Shown here piece after piece: positions 1-8,259 of a DNA stretch of 55,918 bases. The number at the start of each line of letters is the position of its first letter. The first letter of the stretch is position 1. A program made the position numbers and the translations under genes. The stretch is taken from the NCBI GenBank assembly GCA_002842495.1, contig PHDB01000019.1:1-55918 (forward strand), written 5' to 3'. The notes under the pieces are model-generated. The model had not been told where the DNA came from. It made no database searches and worked only from the letters and a program-made list of their open reading frames with translations. The stretch is from Bacteroidetes bacterium HGW-Bacteroidetes-6. Its GTDB lineage: Bacteria > Bacteroidota > Bacteroidia > Bacteroidales > DTU049.

Positions 1-1709
1 TTTACTTTCAAATTGACTGCTAGTTCTGAAACAGATTCTTTAATTTGAATGAGGCTGATTTTTTCTCCAAGTTGGTTGTATATCTCAACCGATGAACCAG
101 CTGGAATAGGCAGAGGCATTTCAATTTTAAACCTTCCATCGCTTGGAACAGGGAATATATTGAAATCGAGCTGATTCGATTCGTTTATTGAAGAGCAGTC
201 AATTACAAGTGCTTTGGCGAAGTTGCTGTATTCGGTGCAATTGCCGGAAGTCACCTTACGACGATACCAGGTAGTTGTTGAAATAAGCCCAGGATCGCAG
301 GTTACGCTTATTTGGCCAGGCAAATTGACATATCCAGACACACTATCGGTAGTACTATACTGCCATTGGTAGCTGTAATTACCCAAAATGCCACCCGATG
401 CGTCAACTGTGGAGCCAATCAATGGCACATCGCCATAATCACAGAAAATACTATCGACTGAGCCGATTAATCCACCATCGAGCCCAACATAGGTTTGTGC
501 TGTAAGATTGTTGCGATACGAACCGGAGTCGCCGTTGTTTCCGACAACAACACCATTTCCACCAATGCCACCGCTTGTATTCACGACTGGATTCATTAAA
601 ACAGTCACACAAGGGTTTTTTAATATTTTTACACGTCCGCCACCGCCACCAGCACCTCCGCGGGCATTATCGAAGCATGTTCCGGTGAGATTATTCGGAG
701 TTCCGGCAGTTCCTCCTGCACCACCCCTTACCGAAAGTGTTCCTGTAACGCTCAGGGTTCCATTGGATTCGAGCAAAATACCTCCACCCGAGCCACCACC
801 ACCAGCTCCACCAGCTCCACCGGCAGCATCAAAAACCGATTCGGAACAAAGTCCGCATGCATTATAACCCGAAGTAGAACAATCGAGAGTATTATCGTCG
901 GATTCGCCACCGCCATTTCCACCAACACCACCATCGGTTCCGTTACATGAAATTCCTCCCGACACAATCATTTTGTACTGCGCCTTGAGGGTTACCATTC
1001 CACCACCAGCGCCACCTTTGCCTCCGGTTGTTCCGCTCGACCATCCGCCGCCGCCACCGCCACCGCCAGCACCACCCGAGCCCCAAGTGATATCAAATCC
1101 GGTTGCAGTTCCATACGCATTGGAGCGTGCTCCACCAGCACCGTAATCGCCTCCTTCGGCTCCTGTATATCCACTACCATAGGCGCCATAACCACCTGCT
1201 CCACCCAGTCCTGCATATGAACCTCCTGATCCACCACCAGCACCGCCACCACCACCATTCATTCCGTCCCGGTTTCCCGAACAAAGAAATCCTCCACAAA
1301 TCTGGGTGATATAGCCTCCATCACCGGCAACAGCTCCGGCAAGACCACCTCCCGAACCGTATCCGGCCAAACCGGCCTGCCCGGCATGACCCGGAACACC
1401 ACTACCATTGGCATAGGTACCGCCCGCTCCGCCTGCACCACCAACATCGCCTTTCCCGTCGGCATTGATGGTTCCGTAAACTACAATTGTATCGGCCTGA
1501 ACCTCGAGATAGCGACAAGCTGAATCAACCGTTACGGTAACTCCTATTTCAATTTGAAATTTCCCAACATTTGTATGAGTTCCACCAATGGTTGTACTAG
1601 CCGAAATAATCCAGTCTGCACCGCCATGGTCGGTAGGTCCGCACTGCGAATGCACAAAAAATGGCCAAAAAAGCCAAAAAAACACCCCCCCTAGTAAAAA
1701 TGTCTTCAT
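1..1709 (-). CDS. Glycine-rich T9SS cargo protein, 3' end beyond the window
   Basis: This gene starts at the ATG at 1709 and reads open to base 1, so its C-terminus lies outside the window. It has a hydrophobic signal peptide (MKTFLLGGVF, ending near VHSQ at residue 22). A long segment, roughly residues 75-350, is dominated by Gly with Ala, Ser and Asn, in runs such as GGAGGGGGGG. A more ordinary region with a QWQYS motif follows, as in PKD/Ig-like domains. The last visible residues (FNIFPVPSDGRF, then EIYNQLGEKI) match the start of a type A T9SS sorting domain, so the protein should be exported and anchored at or released from the cell surface. The Gly-rich part resembles those of large secreted Bacteroidetes adhesins; its function is unknown. 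A good promoter lies just upstream (1729-1759). Confidence 0.85.
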   Translation of the reverse strand, partial: MKTFLLGGVFFWLFWPFFVHSQCGPTDHGGADWIISASTTIGGTHTNVGKFQIEIGVTVTVDSACRYLEVQADTIVVYGTINADGKGDVGGAGGAGGTYANGSGVPGHAGQAGLAGYGSGGGLAGAVAGDGGYITQICGGFLCSGNRDGMNGGGGGAGGGSGGSYAGLGGAGGYGAYGSGYTGAEGGDYGAGGARSNAYGTATGFDITWGSGGAGGGGGGGGWSSGTTGGKGGAGGGMVTLKAQYKMIVSGGISCNGTDGGVGGNGGGESDDNTLDCSTSGYNACGLCSESVFDAAGGAGGAGGGGSGGGILLESNGTLSVTGTLSVRGGAGGTAGTPNNLTGTCFDNARGGAGGGGGRVKILKNPCVTVLMNPVVNTSGGIGGNGVVVGNNGDSGSYRNNLTAQTYVGLDGGLIGSVDSIFCDYGDVPLIGSTVDASGGILGNYSYQWQYSTTDSVSGYVNLPGQISVTCDPGLISTTTWYRRKVTSGNCTEYSNFAKALVIDCSSINESNQLDFNIFPVPSDGRFKIEMPLPIPAGSSVEIYNQLGEKISLIQIKESVSELAVNLKV

Positions 1710-1728
1710 AGTGTATAAATTTAGGATG

Positions 1729-1759
1729 CAAATATACAAAAACAAAAAGCTCTTATCAA
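1729..1759 (-). promoter_or_regulatory. Bacteroidetes-type promoter of the glycine-rich cargo gene
   Basis: Reading the minus strand, TTG (1759-1757), a 20-base spacer and TATATTTG (1736-1729) match the Bacteroidetes sigma-ABfr consensus (-33 TTG/TTTG, -7 TAnnTTTG). It sits about 20 bases before the ATG at 1709. Confidence 0.65.
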
Positions 1760-1856
1760 TGGTATTAGCTATTTTATCGATATATTTTCCGATTACAATA
1801 ACATACGTCAAAATCAATAACATCAAGAAGTGATTCAATAAAGCAAAAATCGCTTC

Positions 1857-1886
1857 TTTATAATACGCAAAAAAGTTGTAAGTTTG
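1857..1886 (+). promoter_or_regulatory. Probable promoter of pssA
   Basis: TTTA (1857-1860), 18 bases and TAAGTTTG (1879-1886) resemble the Bacteroidetes promoter. The -7 box ends only five bases before the ATG at 1892, which would give a very short or leaderless transcript. The -33 element is imperfect. Confidence 0.4.
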
Positions 1887-1891
1887 ACCCG

Positions 1892-2614
1892 ATGAAAGCG
1901 TTGAAACTGATACCCAACCTGCTTACGGGAGCTGGATTTTTGTGTGGAATGACTGCAGTCATTGTTGCAACTCAACCTTTCTACTATATCGACTATGTAA
2001 TATATCTGATTCTGGCGGCTGGGTTTTTCGATTTTATCGATGGATTCGCTGCACGATTGCTAAAAGCACAATCGGAATTTGGGAAGCAATTTGATTCGTT
2101 GAGCGATTTGGTTTCGTTTGGAATTGCTCCGGCAATGCTTATTTATGCCGTTTTGCACTCTTGGATTCCCGAAACAGTCTTCCCTTCAACCAATTCAATT
2201 TTTCTCGCCATTCCAGCTGTTATTTATGCTTTGGCGACAGCAATCAGGCTTGCCGTTTTCAATACCGACAGCAGACAAACCGATAACTTCAGGGGAATTC
2301 CATCACCGGCAGCAGCACTATTTGTTACCACTGCATGCTTGTATTGGGGGAATTTTTCGGGCGACGAAAATGCTGTTTTGCAAATAAGTATCACTGCTAT
2401 TTTTGCAGCTGTAGCCATGCTCATCCCCATTCCATTTGTATCGCTCAAACTCAAAAGTGCTGCAAGCAAGTTCATGGCAGTTTTGATGATTCTTGCCGGC
2501 ACATTGTTTTTTGTCTTATTTTCGTTCGAAGGAATTGCATTGCTCATTTTGCTTTACATGGTGGCTTCACCAGCCATGTTTTTCTTCGGACGCGTATTTT
2601 CAGATAAAACCTAA
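1892..2614 (+). CDS. pssA: CDP-diacylglycerol--serine O-phosphatidyltransferase
   Basis: This integral membrane enzyme makes phosphatidylserine from CDP-diacylglycerol and L-serine, the precursor of phosphatidylethanolamine. The full CDP-alcohol phosphatidyltransferase signature is visible: D47-x2-D50-G51-x2-A54-R55-x8-G64-x3-D68-x3-D72. These Asp residues bind the metal ions and the CDP moiety. Several hydrophobic segments follow, ending in a membrane stretch near residues 205-235. At 240 residues it has the length of the membrane (subclass II) PssA found in Bacteroidetes and Bacillus, not the soluble E. coli type. The phosphatidylserine decarboxylase gene is not in this window. A PfkB-like kinase gene follows after 33 bases on the same strand. 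Confidence 0.93.
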   Translation: MKALKLIPNLLTGAGFLCGMTAVIVATQPFYYIDYVIYLILAAGFFDFIDGFAARLLKAQSEFGKQFDSLSDLVSFGIAPAMLIYAVLHSWIPETVFPSTNSIFLAIPAVIYALATAIRLAVFNTDSRQTDNFRGIPSPAAALFVTTACLYWGNFSGDENAVLQISITAIFAAVAMLIPIPFVSLKLKSAASKFMAVLMILAGTLFFVLFSFEGIALLILLYMVASPAMFFFGRVFSDKT

Positions 2615-2647
2615 TTTTTCAAATTTACCTCACAGGAAAGGAACAGC

Positions 2648-3589
2648 ATGAGAAATTCCGAACGACGCTTTATTTGCACCGGCGAAATGGTTTACGATAT
2701 TCTGTTTAAAGACGACAGACCGGTGGAAGGCATTCCGGGTGGATCGATGTTGAACACGTCAGTTTCGCTGGGTCGTCTGGGTAAAAATGTGTTTCTGGCC
2801 GGCGATTATGCCGACGACGCCATTGGAAATATCATTGAACGGTTTCTGCTTCGCAACAACGTATCGACAGAATATGTATCGAAATACGACAACGCTTTAT
2901 CGCGCATTGCCATTGCTGTATTGAACGAAAACAACGACGCTGAATATACTTTTTACAAAATACGCAAGGAAGGAAAAGCCGAATTGCTGTTCCCCGCTCC
3001 AATGGCCGACGATCTGATTTTGTTTGGGAGTTTTTATGGCATTAAAGAGGAAATAAGAGACTCGTTGGTAAAATATATCAAAGCCAGCCGTAACGAAAAT
3101 GCGTTGGTGATATACGATCCCAATTTTCGAAAAAATCATCTTCGCATTCGTGAGCAAGTACTACCGTTTATCAATGAAAATTTTTCGCTGGCAAATATCA
3201 CCAAAGGCTCTGATGAAGATTTCATCAATATCTTAGGCACATCCGATCCAAAAGAAATATACAACCATTTTGTTGGTAAAGGTGGTCGCTATCTCATTAT
3301 GACAGCCAACCGACACGGTGTTACGCTTTGCACTCCACAGTTGATGAAACATTATGCAGTAAAAGACATTCCGGTGATGAGTACCGTTGGCGCCGGCGAC
3401 ACCTTCAATTCGGGATTGCTGTATGCGTTCAACAAATACAAGGTTTTTGCCGATTCACTCGAATCGTTGCCCGAACACAGCTGGGACAAAATTATTAAAA
3501 CCGCCATTAGTTTTGCCGAACACGTGTGCATGAGCTATGAGAATTATCTTTCGTGGGATTTTGCTCGCGAAATTTCGGGGAATGGATAA
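2648..3589 (+). CDS. PfkB-family carbohydrate kinase (fructokinase-like)
   Basis: The protein phosphorylates a sugar or a related small molecule with ATP. Both PfkB signatures are present: the N-terminal glycine-rich substrate-lid region (PGGSMLNTSVSLGRLG, around residues 30-46) and the C-terminal GAGD motif in STVGAGDTFNSG (about residues 247-258), whose Asp is the catalytic base. The 313-residue length is normal for the ribokinase/fructokinase fold. Substrate cannot be read from the sequence; fructose is a common annotation for relatives, but adenosine, ribose or others are possible. The ATG at 2648 is preceded by a purine-rich AGGAAAGGA, unusual in a phylum that mostly ignores Shine-Dalgarno sequences. 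It lies 33 bases after pssA and is probably co-transcribed with it. Confidence 0.87.
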   Translation: MRNSERRFICTGEMVYDILFKDDRPVEGIPGGSMLNTSVSLGRLGKNVFLAGDYADDAIGNIIERFLLRNNVSTEYVSKYDNALSRIAIAVLNENNDAEYTFYKIRKEGKAELLFPAPMADDLILFGSFYGIKEEIRDSLVKYIKASRNENALVIYDPNFRKNHLRIREQVLPFINENFSLANITKGSDEDFINILGTSDPKEIYNHFVGKGGRYLIMTANRHGVTLCTPQLMKHYAVKDIPVMSTVGAGDTFNSGLLYAFNKYKVFADSLESLPEHSWDKIIKTAISFAEHVCMSYENYLSWDFAREISGNG

Positions 3590-3610
3590 AAACTAAATAT
3601 TCGACCCAAC

Positions 3611-5146
3611 ATGAAAAAAACATTTCTATTTGCACTGCTGCTATTGCTTTGCGCTACATTTGGTATTGTTGAAGCACAGAGAACAGAATTACCTGCATTT
3701 GTAACAGATAGCCTCGACAGCTACATCAATAAAGGTTTGGCCGATTGGAATATTCCCGGTCTTTCGGTTGCTGTTGTAAAAGACGGAAAAGTTGTGGTGA
3801 TGAAAGGCTATGGCGTAACGAAGGTCGGAGGAACCGAAGCAGTTGATGAGAACACCCTTTTCATGATTGGCTCGAACACAAAAGCTTTTACATCAACTGC
3901 CCTTGCCATTTTGCAGGAAGCAGGCAAAGTAGAATTGAACGATAAAGTGCAAAAATGGATGCCTGAGTTCCGCCTGCGCGACACGCTTGCAAGCAACGAT
4001 ATCAGAATTTGCGATTTGCTGTCGCACCGAATTGGATTCGAAACCTTTCAGGGCGATTTCACTTATTGGACATCGAATCTGACAAGAGCCGAAATAATCA
4101 AGAAAATGGCGTTGGTACATGCGCCATATCCGTTCCGGACCCACTGGGGCTATTGTAATGCCGCATTTGTTGCCGCCGGAGAACTTATTCCACGCATTAC
4201 AGGCCGCCAATGGGAAGACGTAATAAGAGACAGCATTTTGATTCCATTGAACATGAATCGAACATTGCTACTTACCAGCGAAACAAAGAATGTAACAAAC
4301 ATTGCATCGCCACATACCATCGTTGGCAACAAAACAGAAGTAATTCCTTTTGCTAATCTCGACAATTTGGCGGCCGCCGGAAGCATAATGTCGTCGGCAA
4401 AAGACATGAGCAACTGGTTGCTTGCACAGCTTGACAACGGAATGCTCAACAACAAGCAGACTATTCCCGCAAATGCTATCCTGGCACTGCGAACACCGCA
4501 TTCCATTATCGCTTCCGATCCGAGAGACAACAAATTAACCCATTTTTATTTATATGGCTTAGGCCTGAGCATTAATGATTTTGATGGAAAAATGTATTAT
4601 TCACATACCGGTGGCGTAGATGGATTTTTATCGGTGGTGATATTTATGCCCGAAGAAAATCTGGGAATAGTGGTAATGACCAACAACGATCAAAACAGAT
4701 TCTTTCTGAATGTTGCCAACGAAATCAGAGATGCTTTTCTGGGCTTACCCTACAAAAACTATAGCAAATCCTCGTTGGCTCAGTTCAACAGCAGCAAACA
4801 GCAAGCAGATGCAAGACTCGATTCGCTGCGTAATGTTGCAAAACAAGGCAATAAGCCATCTTTGCCGCTCGAATCGTTTGTTGGCAAATACAACAACGAA
4901 CTTTATGGCGATATTTTCCTCAGCACCGAAAAAGGCAAATTGAAAATTGCATTCACCAATCATCCAACATTGATTGGGAATCTGGAATACCTGAGCAACG
5001 ACACATTTCTTTGCACCTACAGCAATCCGGAGATGGGAATTATGGAAATGCCGTTCCGCATAAAGGATGGAAAAGTTGAAGGATTGACCTTGACGGTAAG
5101 CGATTTTCTTGAATTTCTCCCATACGATTTTGTGAAGGTTGATTGA
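3611..5146 (+). CDS. Exported serine hydrolase, beta-lactamase/AmpC-like family
   Basis: A signal peptide (first 22 residues, ending EAQ) leads to a class C beta-lactamase-like domain. The three active-site elements are present: SxxK as S88-N-T-K91, YxN as Y181-C-N183, and HTGG at 332-335 in place of the KTG of true beta-lactamases. S88 is the nucleophile. The HTGG form is typical of the broad esterase/peptidase members of Pfam Beta-lactamase (PF00144), so D-amino-acid peptide or ester hydrolysis is more likely than antibiotic resistance. Residues from about 405 to 511 form a separate C-terminal domain resembling DUF3471. It should act in the periplasm or at the cell surface. It follows the sugar kinase gene by 21 bases. 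Confidence 0.88.
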   Translation: MKKTFLFALLLLLCATFGIVEAQRTELPAFVTDSLDSYINKGLADWNIPGLSVAVVKDGKVVVMKGYGVTKVGGTEAVDENTLFMIGSNTKAFTSTALAILQEAGKVELNDKVQKWMPEFRLRDTLASNDIRICDLLSHRIGFETFQGDFTYWTSNLTRAEIIKKMALVHAPYPFRTHWGYCNAAFVAAGELIPRITGRQWEDVIRDSILIPLNMNRTLLLTSETKNVTNIASPHTIVGNKTEVIPFANLDNLAAAGSIMSSAKDMSNWLLAQLDNGMLNNKQTIPANAILALRTPHSIIASDPRDNKLTHFYLYGLGLSINDFDGKMYYSHTGGVDGFLSVVIFMPEENLGIVVMTNNDQNRFFLNVANEIRDAFLGLPYKNYSKSSLAQFNSSKQQADARLDSLRNVAKQGNKPSLPLESFVGKYNNELYGDIFLSTEKGKLKIAFTNHPTLIGNLEYLSNDTFLCTYSNPEMGIMEMPFRIKDGKVEGLTLTVSDFLEFLPYDFVKVD

Positions 5147-5211
5147 GTTATCTTCGTCCAGATGATATTAGAAAGGAATTGTTAAGTTTGCTGACAATTA
5201 ATGTCACCAAT

Positions 5212-6054
5212 ATGAAATCTGAAATTAGCAACAATCCGCTATCGTCCTTAAGCAACACAGATAGAATGCCCGTATTGTTTCTTGGTCACGGAAGCCCGAT
5301 GAATGCTATAGAGGAGAACGAATTTGTTGCTGCATTCCGTCAGTTAGGAAAGGAATTGGCAAAACCATACGCTATTCTTTGTGTTTCGGCGCATTGGGAA
5401 ACAAAAGGAACTTTTGTAACAGCTATGCAAAATCCACGAACAATTCACGATTTTGGAGGGTTTCCAAAGGCATTGTATGAGGTGCAATATGCCACATCAG
5501 GAAATCCTGAATTGGCAAGCGCAATCAAACAACTGATAACCAAAACAGACGTTGGGTTAGATATGGAATGGGGGCTCGACCATGGTACGTGGAGTGTTGT
5601 AAAACATTTATTTCCGAATGCCGATGTGCCGGTATTGCAGTTGAGTATTGACTATTCGAAACCTGCTCAATTTCATTACGAATTGGCAAAAGAGCTTTCG
5701 ATTTTAAGGAGCAAGGGTATCTTAATAATCGGGAGCGGGAATATGGTTCATAATCTTGGATTGGTTGCTTGGAATAAATTGGAAGAAAAATCGTATGCCT
5801 ACGATTGGGCAACAGAAGCAAACAACAAAATGAAAGCGTATATTTTAAACAACGACTATCAAAAACTTATCGAGTATCAATTGCAAGGCGAATCATTTAA
5901 GCTTTCCATTCCCACACCCGAGCACTATTTACCACTGATTTACGCCCAGGCGCTCAAAGAAGAAGATGAACAGATAACACTTTTCAATGATAAAATAGTG
6001 GGAGGGTCCTTGTCGATGACATCTTTGAAAATAATGCCCAATCTTTTAGCCTAG
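5212..6054 (+). CDS. ygiD: 4,5-DOPA dioxygenase extradiol-like protein (YgiD/LigB family)
   Basis: This is a class III extradiol ring-cleavage dioxygenase-fold protein. The N-terminal motif MPVLFLGHGSPMN is diagnostic of the YgiD/DODA group. Further conserved His positions appear in SAHWETKG, LDHGTWSV and the C-terminal PTPEHYLP, the expected metal and catalytic histidines. E. coli YgiD is a zinc protein that cleaves L-DOPA in vitro; its natural substrate is unknown. I chose the ATG at 5212 (280 residues) over an upstream TTG at 5143 that overlaps the previous stop, because the homologous N-terminus begins close to the MPVLFLGHG block. The ATG at 5269 is a possible later start. It is 65 bases downstream of the serine hydrolase gene. 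Confidence 0.88.
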   Translation: MKSEISNNPLSSLSNTDRMPVLFLGHGSPMNAIEENEFVAAFRQLGKELAKPYAILCVSAHWETKGTFVTAMQNPRTIHDFGGFPKALYEVQYATSGNPELASAIKQLITKTDVGLDMEWGLDHGTWSVVKHLFPNADVPVLQLSIDYSKPAQFHYELAKELSILRSKGILIIGSGNMVHNLGLVAWNKLEEKSYAYDWATEANNKMKAYILNNDYQKLIEYQLQGESFKLSIPTPEHYLPLIYAQALKEEDEQITLFNDKIVGGSLSMTSLKIMPNLLA

Positions 6055-6189
6055 ATTGTTCAATAGAAATAAATATTCAATCAAAGTGGTCAATTATTGA
6101 CGCACTAAAAGAAACGATAAAACAGCAGCACTTAAGCCCAAAAACCTTTCCAACCGACAACCAACCAAACCAACCCTAAAACCCAATCA

Positions 6190-6678
6190 GTGAAAGCAGC
6201 CTCACTCAAAGAACTCAAAACAGAATTAAGCGGTCGTTCGCAAGGAGAACTGCTGGAGCTTTTTTTGCGTTTGACCAAATTCAAAAAGGAGAATAAAGAA
6301 TTGCTCACTTATCTCTTGTTCGAAGCACACAACGAAGCGGCATATGTAGAGAATGTGAAAATCGAAATTGAGCAGCTATTTGGGCAGATAAACAAACAGA
6401 GTTATTTTTTCATCAAAAAGAGTGTGCGTAAAATATTGCGAGCCATCAGGAAGTATATCCAATATTCAAAGAAAAAGGAAACCGCGGTTGAATTGTTGCT
6501 TTGTTTTTGTTGTGAACTCAAAAAAATGAGCCCATCGGTTGAAGGAAACGTCGTGCTCACCAATATTTACAACAATCAAATTGAAGCCATCAAAAAAAAC
6601 ATTGCTTTTTTGCATGAGGATTTGCAGTTCGATTATGAAATTGAGTTGAAGAAGCTGGTGGATGGGGATGGGTGTTAG
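6190..6678 (+). CDS. Conserved hypothetical protein, 162 residues, GTG start
   Basis: I do not recognise this protein. It is strongly Lys/Glu-rich and appears all-helical, with no signal peptide and no membrane segment, so it should be cytoplasmic. A basic cluster occurs around residues 77-100 (FFIKKSVRKILRAIRKY), which could bind nucleic acid, but that is inference. The only plausible start is the GTG at 6190, as no ATG occurs at the N-terminus. It is separated by 135 bases from the YgiD-like gene and followed at once by the first copy of a repeated leader (6693-6725). Good codon structure and a clean 489-base frame support it as a real gene. Confidence 0.6.
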   Translation: MKAASLKELKTELSGRSQGELLELFLRLTKFKKENKELLTYLLFEAHNEAAYVENVKIEIEQLFGQINKQSYFFIKKSVRKILRAIRKYIQYSKKKETAVELLLCFCCELKKMSPSVEGNVVLTNIYNNQIEAIKKNIAFLHEDLQFDYEIELKKLVDGDGC

Positions 6679-6692
6679 GGGAATGTTTCATT

Positions 6693-6725
6693 TTTTTTGT
6701 AATTTTGATTGGGAAGTTGGTGGAG
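6693..6725 (+). repeat. Repeated leader element, copy 1
   Basis: This 33-base element starts with a T run followed by TAATTTTG and GATTGGGAAG. It matches copy 2 at 8174-8206 in 31 of 33 positions and copy 3 (9224-9246) more loosely. It contains a TAnnTTTG -7-like box (6700-6707), but no clear -33 box at the expected distance. It ends 49 bases before the ATG of the next gene. Confidence 0.65.
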
Positions 6726-6774
6726 AAAAAACATTGGGCGATTATTATAAGCAAACACAAAATTGCGTTTCGGC

Positions 6775-7728
6775 ATGAAACAAGAACTGTTTGAAACAAA
6801 AATAATAGACAAGGAAAATGAAAAGAAATTTAAAAAAATCAAACAAAAATATCTCACCATTCATGGGATAATTTCTTCACTTGTTTTTATTGTTGTTTTT
6901 TCTGATATATCGGATAGTTTATTTGGGTCATTCCGGACAAAATATTTGGTTATGGGTTTGATTCTGACTGTTTTCCTAATTGGTTCAGTATATATGTTTG
7001 TGACAGTTTATGTAAAAACTCCATCATTAGGTAAAATCATCTTCTTCAACAACTCTCTTTCATTTGCTATAGAAAAGCGAAAGACAGATATACAAATACT
7101 TGAGTTAAAACAAGTCGATTTTTATATTGATAAGGATAACTACTCCATTGAAATCAGTTACTTCGAAAAAGCAGCTGTATTTGCGATGGATATAATTTTC
7201 GAAAAAGAGAAAGAACAATTGCAAGAAGTTATTAATATCTGGAAAGAAAAAGGTTTTAAAATCAAGGTTCACTCAAAATTTAATCCAGCAATAGACTCAA
7301 TCAAAAACAAGCTTATTGAGCACAAAACGCCAGAAAGTAGCAGAATAAATCTCACAAAACACAAAGTCAAGATTCGAATGGGAAATCCACCATTTGCAAT
7401 TTCAACAATTCCATATAATTCTCACCCAAAAGAAGAGTTATTTGCTTTGACTTACAAATGTTTTGAATTTTCGGGATGGGGTATTTCCGAGTATTATGAA
7501 AACGGGATCATTGGTCTCACAGACCCGATAATAAAGGCATTTGGTGATTATTTTACCGTTGTATTCAACGAAGATTGTTTTGTTTTAAGAAGCGAAAACG
7601 TGAATGGTGGATTATTATCTTTTGGATCAAAAAATTCAGTATCGGTTTTTCTCGAAAACATGACAATTTTGAGCAATGAATTTGACTCTCAATATTTAGT
7701 AAAATTGCACGATGAATTGTTAAGCTAA
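6775..7728 (+). CDS. Membrane protein of unknown function with two N-terminal TM segments
   Basis: The protein is 317 residues when started at the ATG at 6775; an upstream TTG at 6763 would add four residues. A short charged N-terminus leads to two closely spaced hydrophobic segments (about residues 30-48 and 60-85). A long hydrophilic domain with many Lys, Glu and aromatic residues follows, presumably on the cytoplasmic side. I see no catalytic motif. The gene is AT-rich: the 60 bases at 7081-7140 contain 15 G or C. It is followed by a long intergenic region, and its only upstream signal is leader copy 1. Confidence 0.6.
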   Translation: MKQELFETKIIDKENEKKFKKIKQKYLTIHGIISSLVFIVVFSDISDSLFGSFRTKYLVMGLILTVFLIGSVYMFVTVYVKTPSLGKIIFFNNSLSFAIEKRKTDIQILELKQVDFYIDKDNYSIEISYFEKAAVFAMDIIFEKEKEQLQEVINIWKEKGFKIKVHSKFNPAIDSIKNKLIEHKTPESSRINLTKHKVKIRMGNPPFAISTIPYNSHPKEELFALTYKCFEFSGWGISEYYENGIIGLTDPIIKAFGDYFTVVFNEDCFVLRSENVNGGLLSFGSKNSVSVFLENMTILSNEFDSQYLVKLHDELLS

Positions 7729-7869
7729 AAATATGTTTCTAAGTTAGAATTTTCACATGAAGTTCAGCGGTTCAAATTTGACAAATTCGCAAAAGAAAAT
7801 TCACATAGGGTTTTCACCAGAATAAAAAGGTTTTTGCTTTTATGCGCACGTGAGCGCTAGCACCCGCAT

Positions 7870-7902
7870 AACCCTCACAGGGTTTAAAACCCTGTGAGGG
7901 TT
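7870..7902. repeat. Perfect 16-bp palindrome with 1-base loop
   Basis: The arms AACCCTCACAGGGTTT and its exact complement are separated by a single A (7886). A second, outer pair, ACCCGC (7862-7867) and GCGGGT (7910-7915), encloses it. The arms are too long and too symmetric for chance. It could be a structured RNA terminator, an interspersed palindromic repeat or a miniature-element end. No poly-T tail follows directly, only TTTTAGG. Confidence 0.8.
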
Positions 7903-8046
7903 TTAGGACGCGGGTATAACCAATTAAAAAAATGCAGCTCATCCGGAGGAGATATATGGCTTAAGATTCAGCTATTTTGAGCTAGAAACATTATTTCTGG
8001 AAGTTAGGCGATACAATTTTACAGTAATGCTATTGGCAATAGACCC

Positions 8047-8118
8047 ATATACTAAAATCAGTACTTCTACATATACTAAATTTGATACACCTAAATATAC
8101 TAATTTTGGCACATGTGG
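8047..8118. repeat. Three 24-bp tandem repeat units in non-coding DNA
   Basis: ATATACTA occurs at 8047, 8071 and 8095, exactly 24 bases apart, and the remaining 16 bases of each unit are partly conserved (A/T-rich, with an AC or CTA near the end). The stretch from 7729 to 8259 has no convincing gene. Short frames here read the repeat as an 8-residue period (YTK.. on plus, LVY.. on minus), but they lack other support. It may be a decayed coding repeat or simple slippage. Confidence 0.55.
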
Positions 8119-8173
8119 GTTGATTAAGTTTTTCTCCCCCACCCTCATAACTCTAACAGCCATGCGCTTTGAT

Positions 8174-8206
8174 TTTTTTATAATTTTGATTGGGAAGTGG
8201 GTGGAG
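8174..8206 (+). repeat. Repeated leader element, copy 2
   Basis: This copy has 31 of 33 bases identical to 6693-6725, including the T run, TAATTTTG (8181-8188) and GATTGGGAAG. It ends 53 bases before the ATG at 8260, nearly the same distance as copy 1 from its gene. The shared position suggests a common promoter or 5' leader. Confidence 0.65.
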
Positions 8207-8259
8207 GTGGGTGAAAAATTTCACATGGAACGTTTGGCATTATTAAAAAACTCAGCATT

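Noticed and set aside
3611..5146. True beta-lactamase conferring resistance
   Set aside because: The third motif is HTGG instead of KTG, and there is a DUF3471-like C-terminal domain; it looks like a general esterase/peptidase family member.
5143..5211. TTG start extending the YgiD-like protein by 23 residues
   Set aside because: It overlaps the stop of the previous gene and adds residues not present in family members; the ATG at 5212 fits better.
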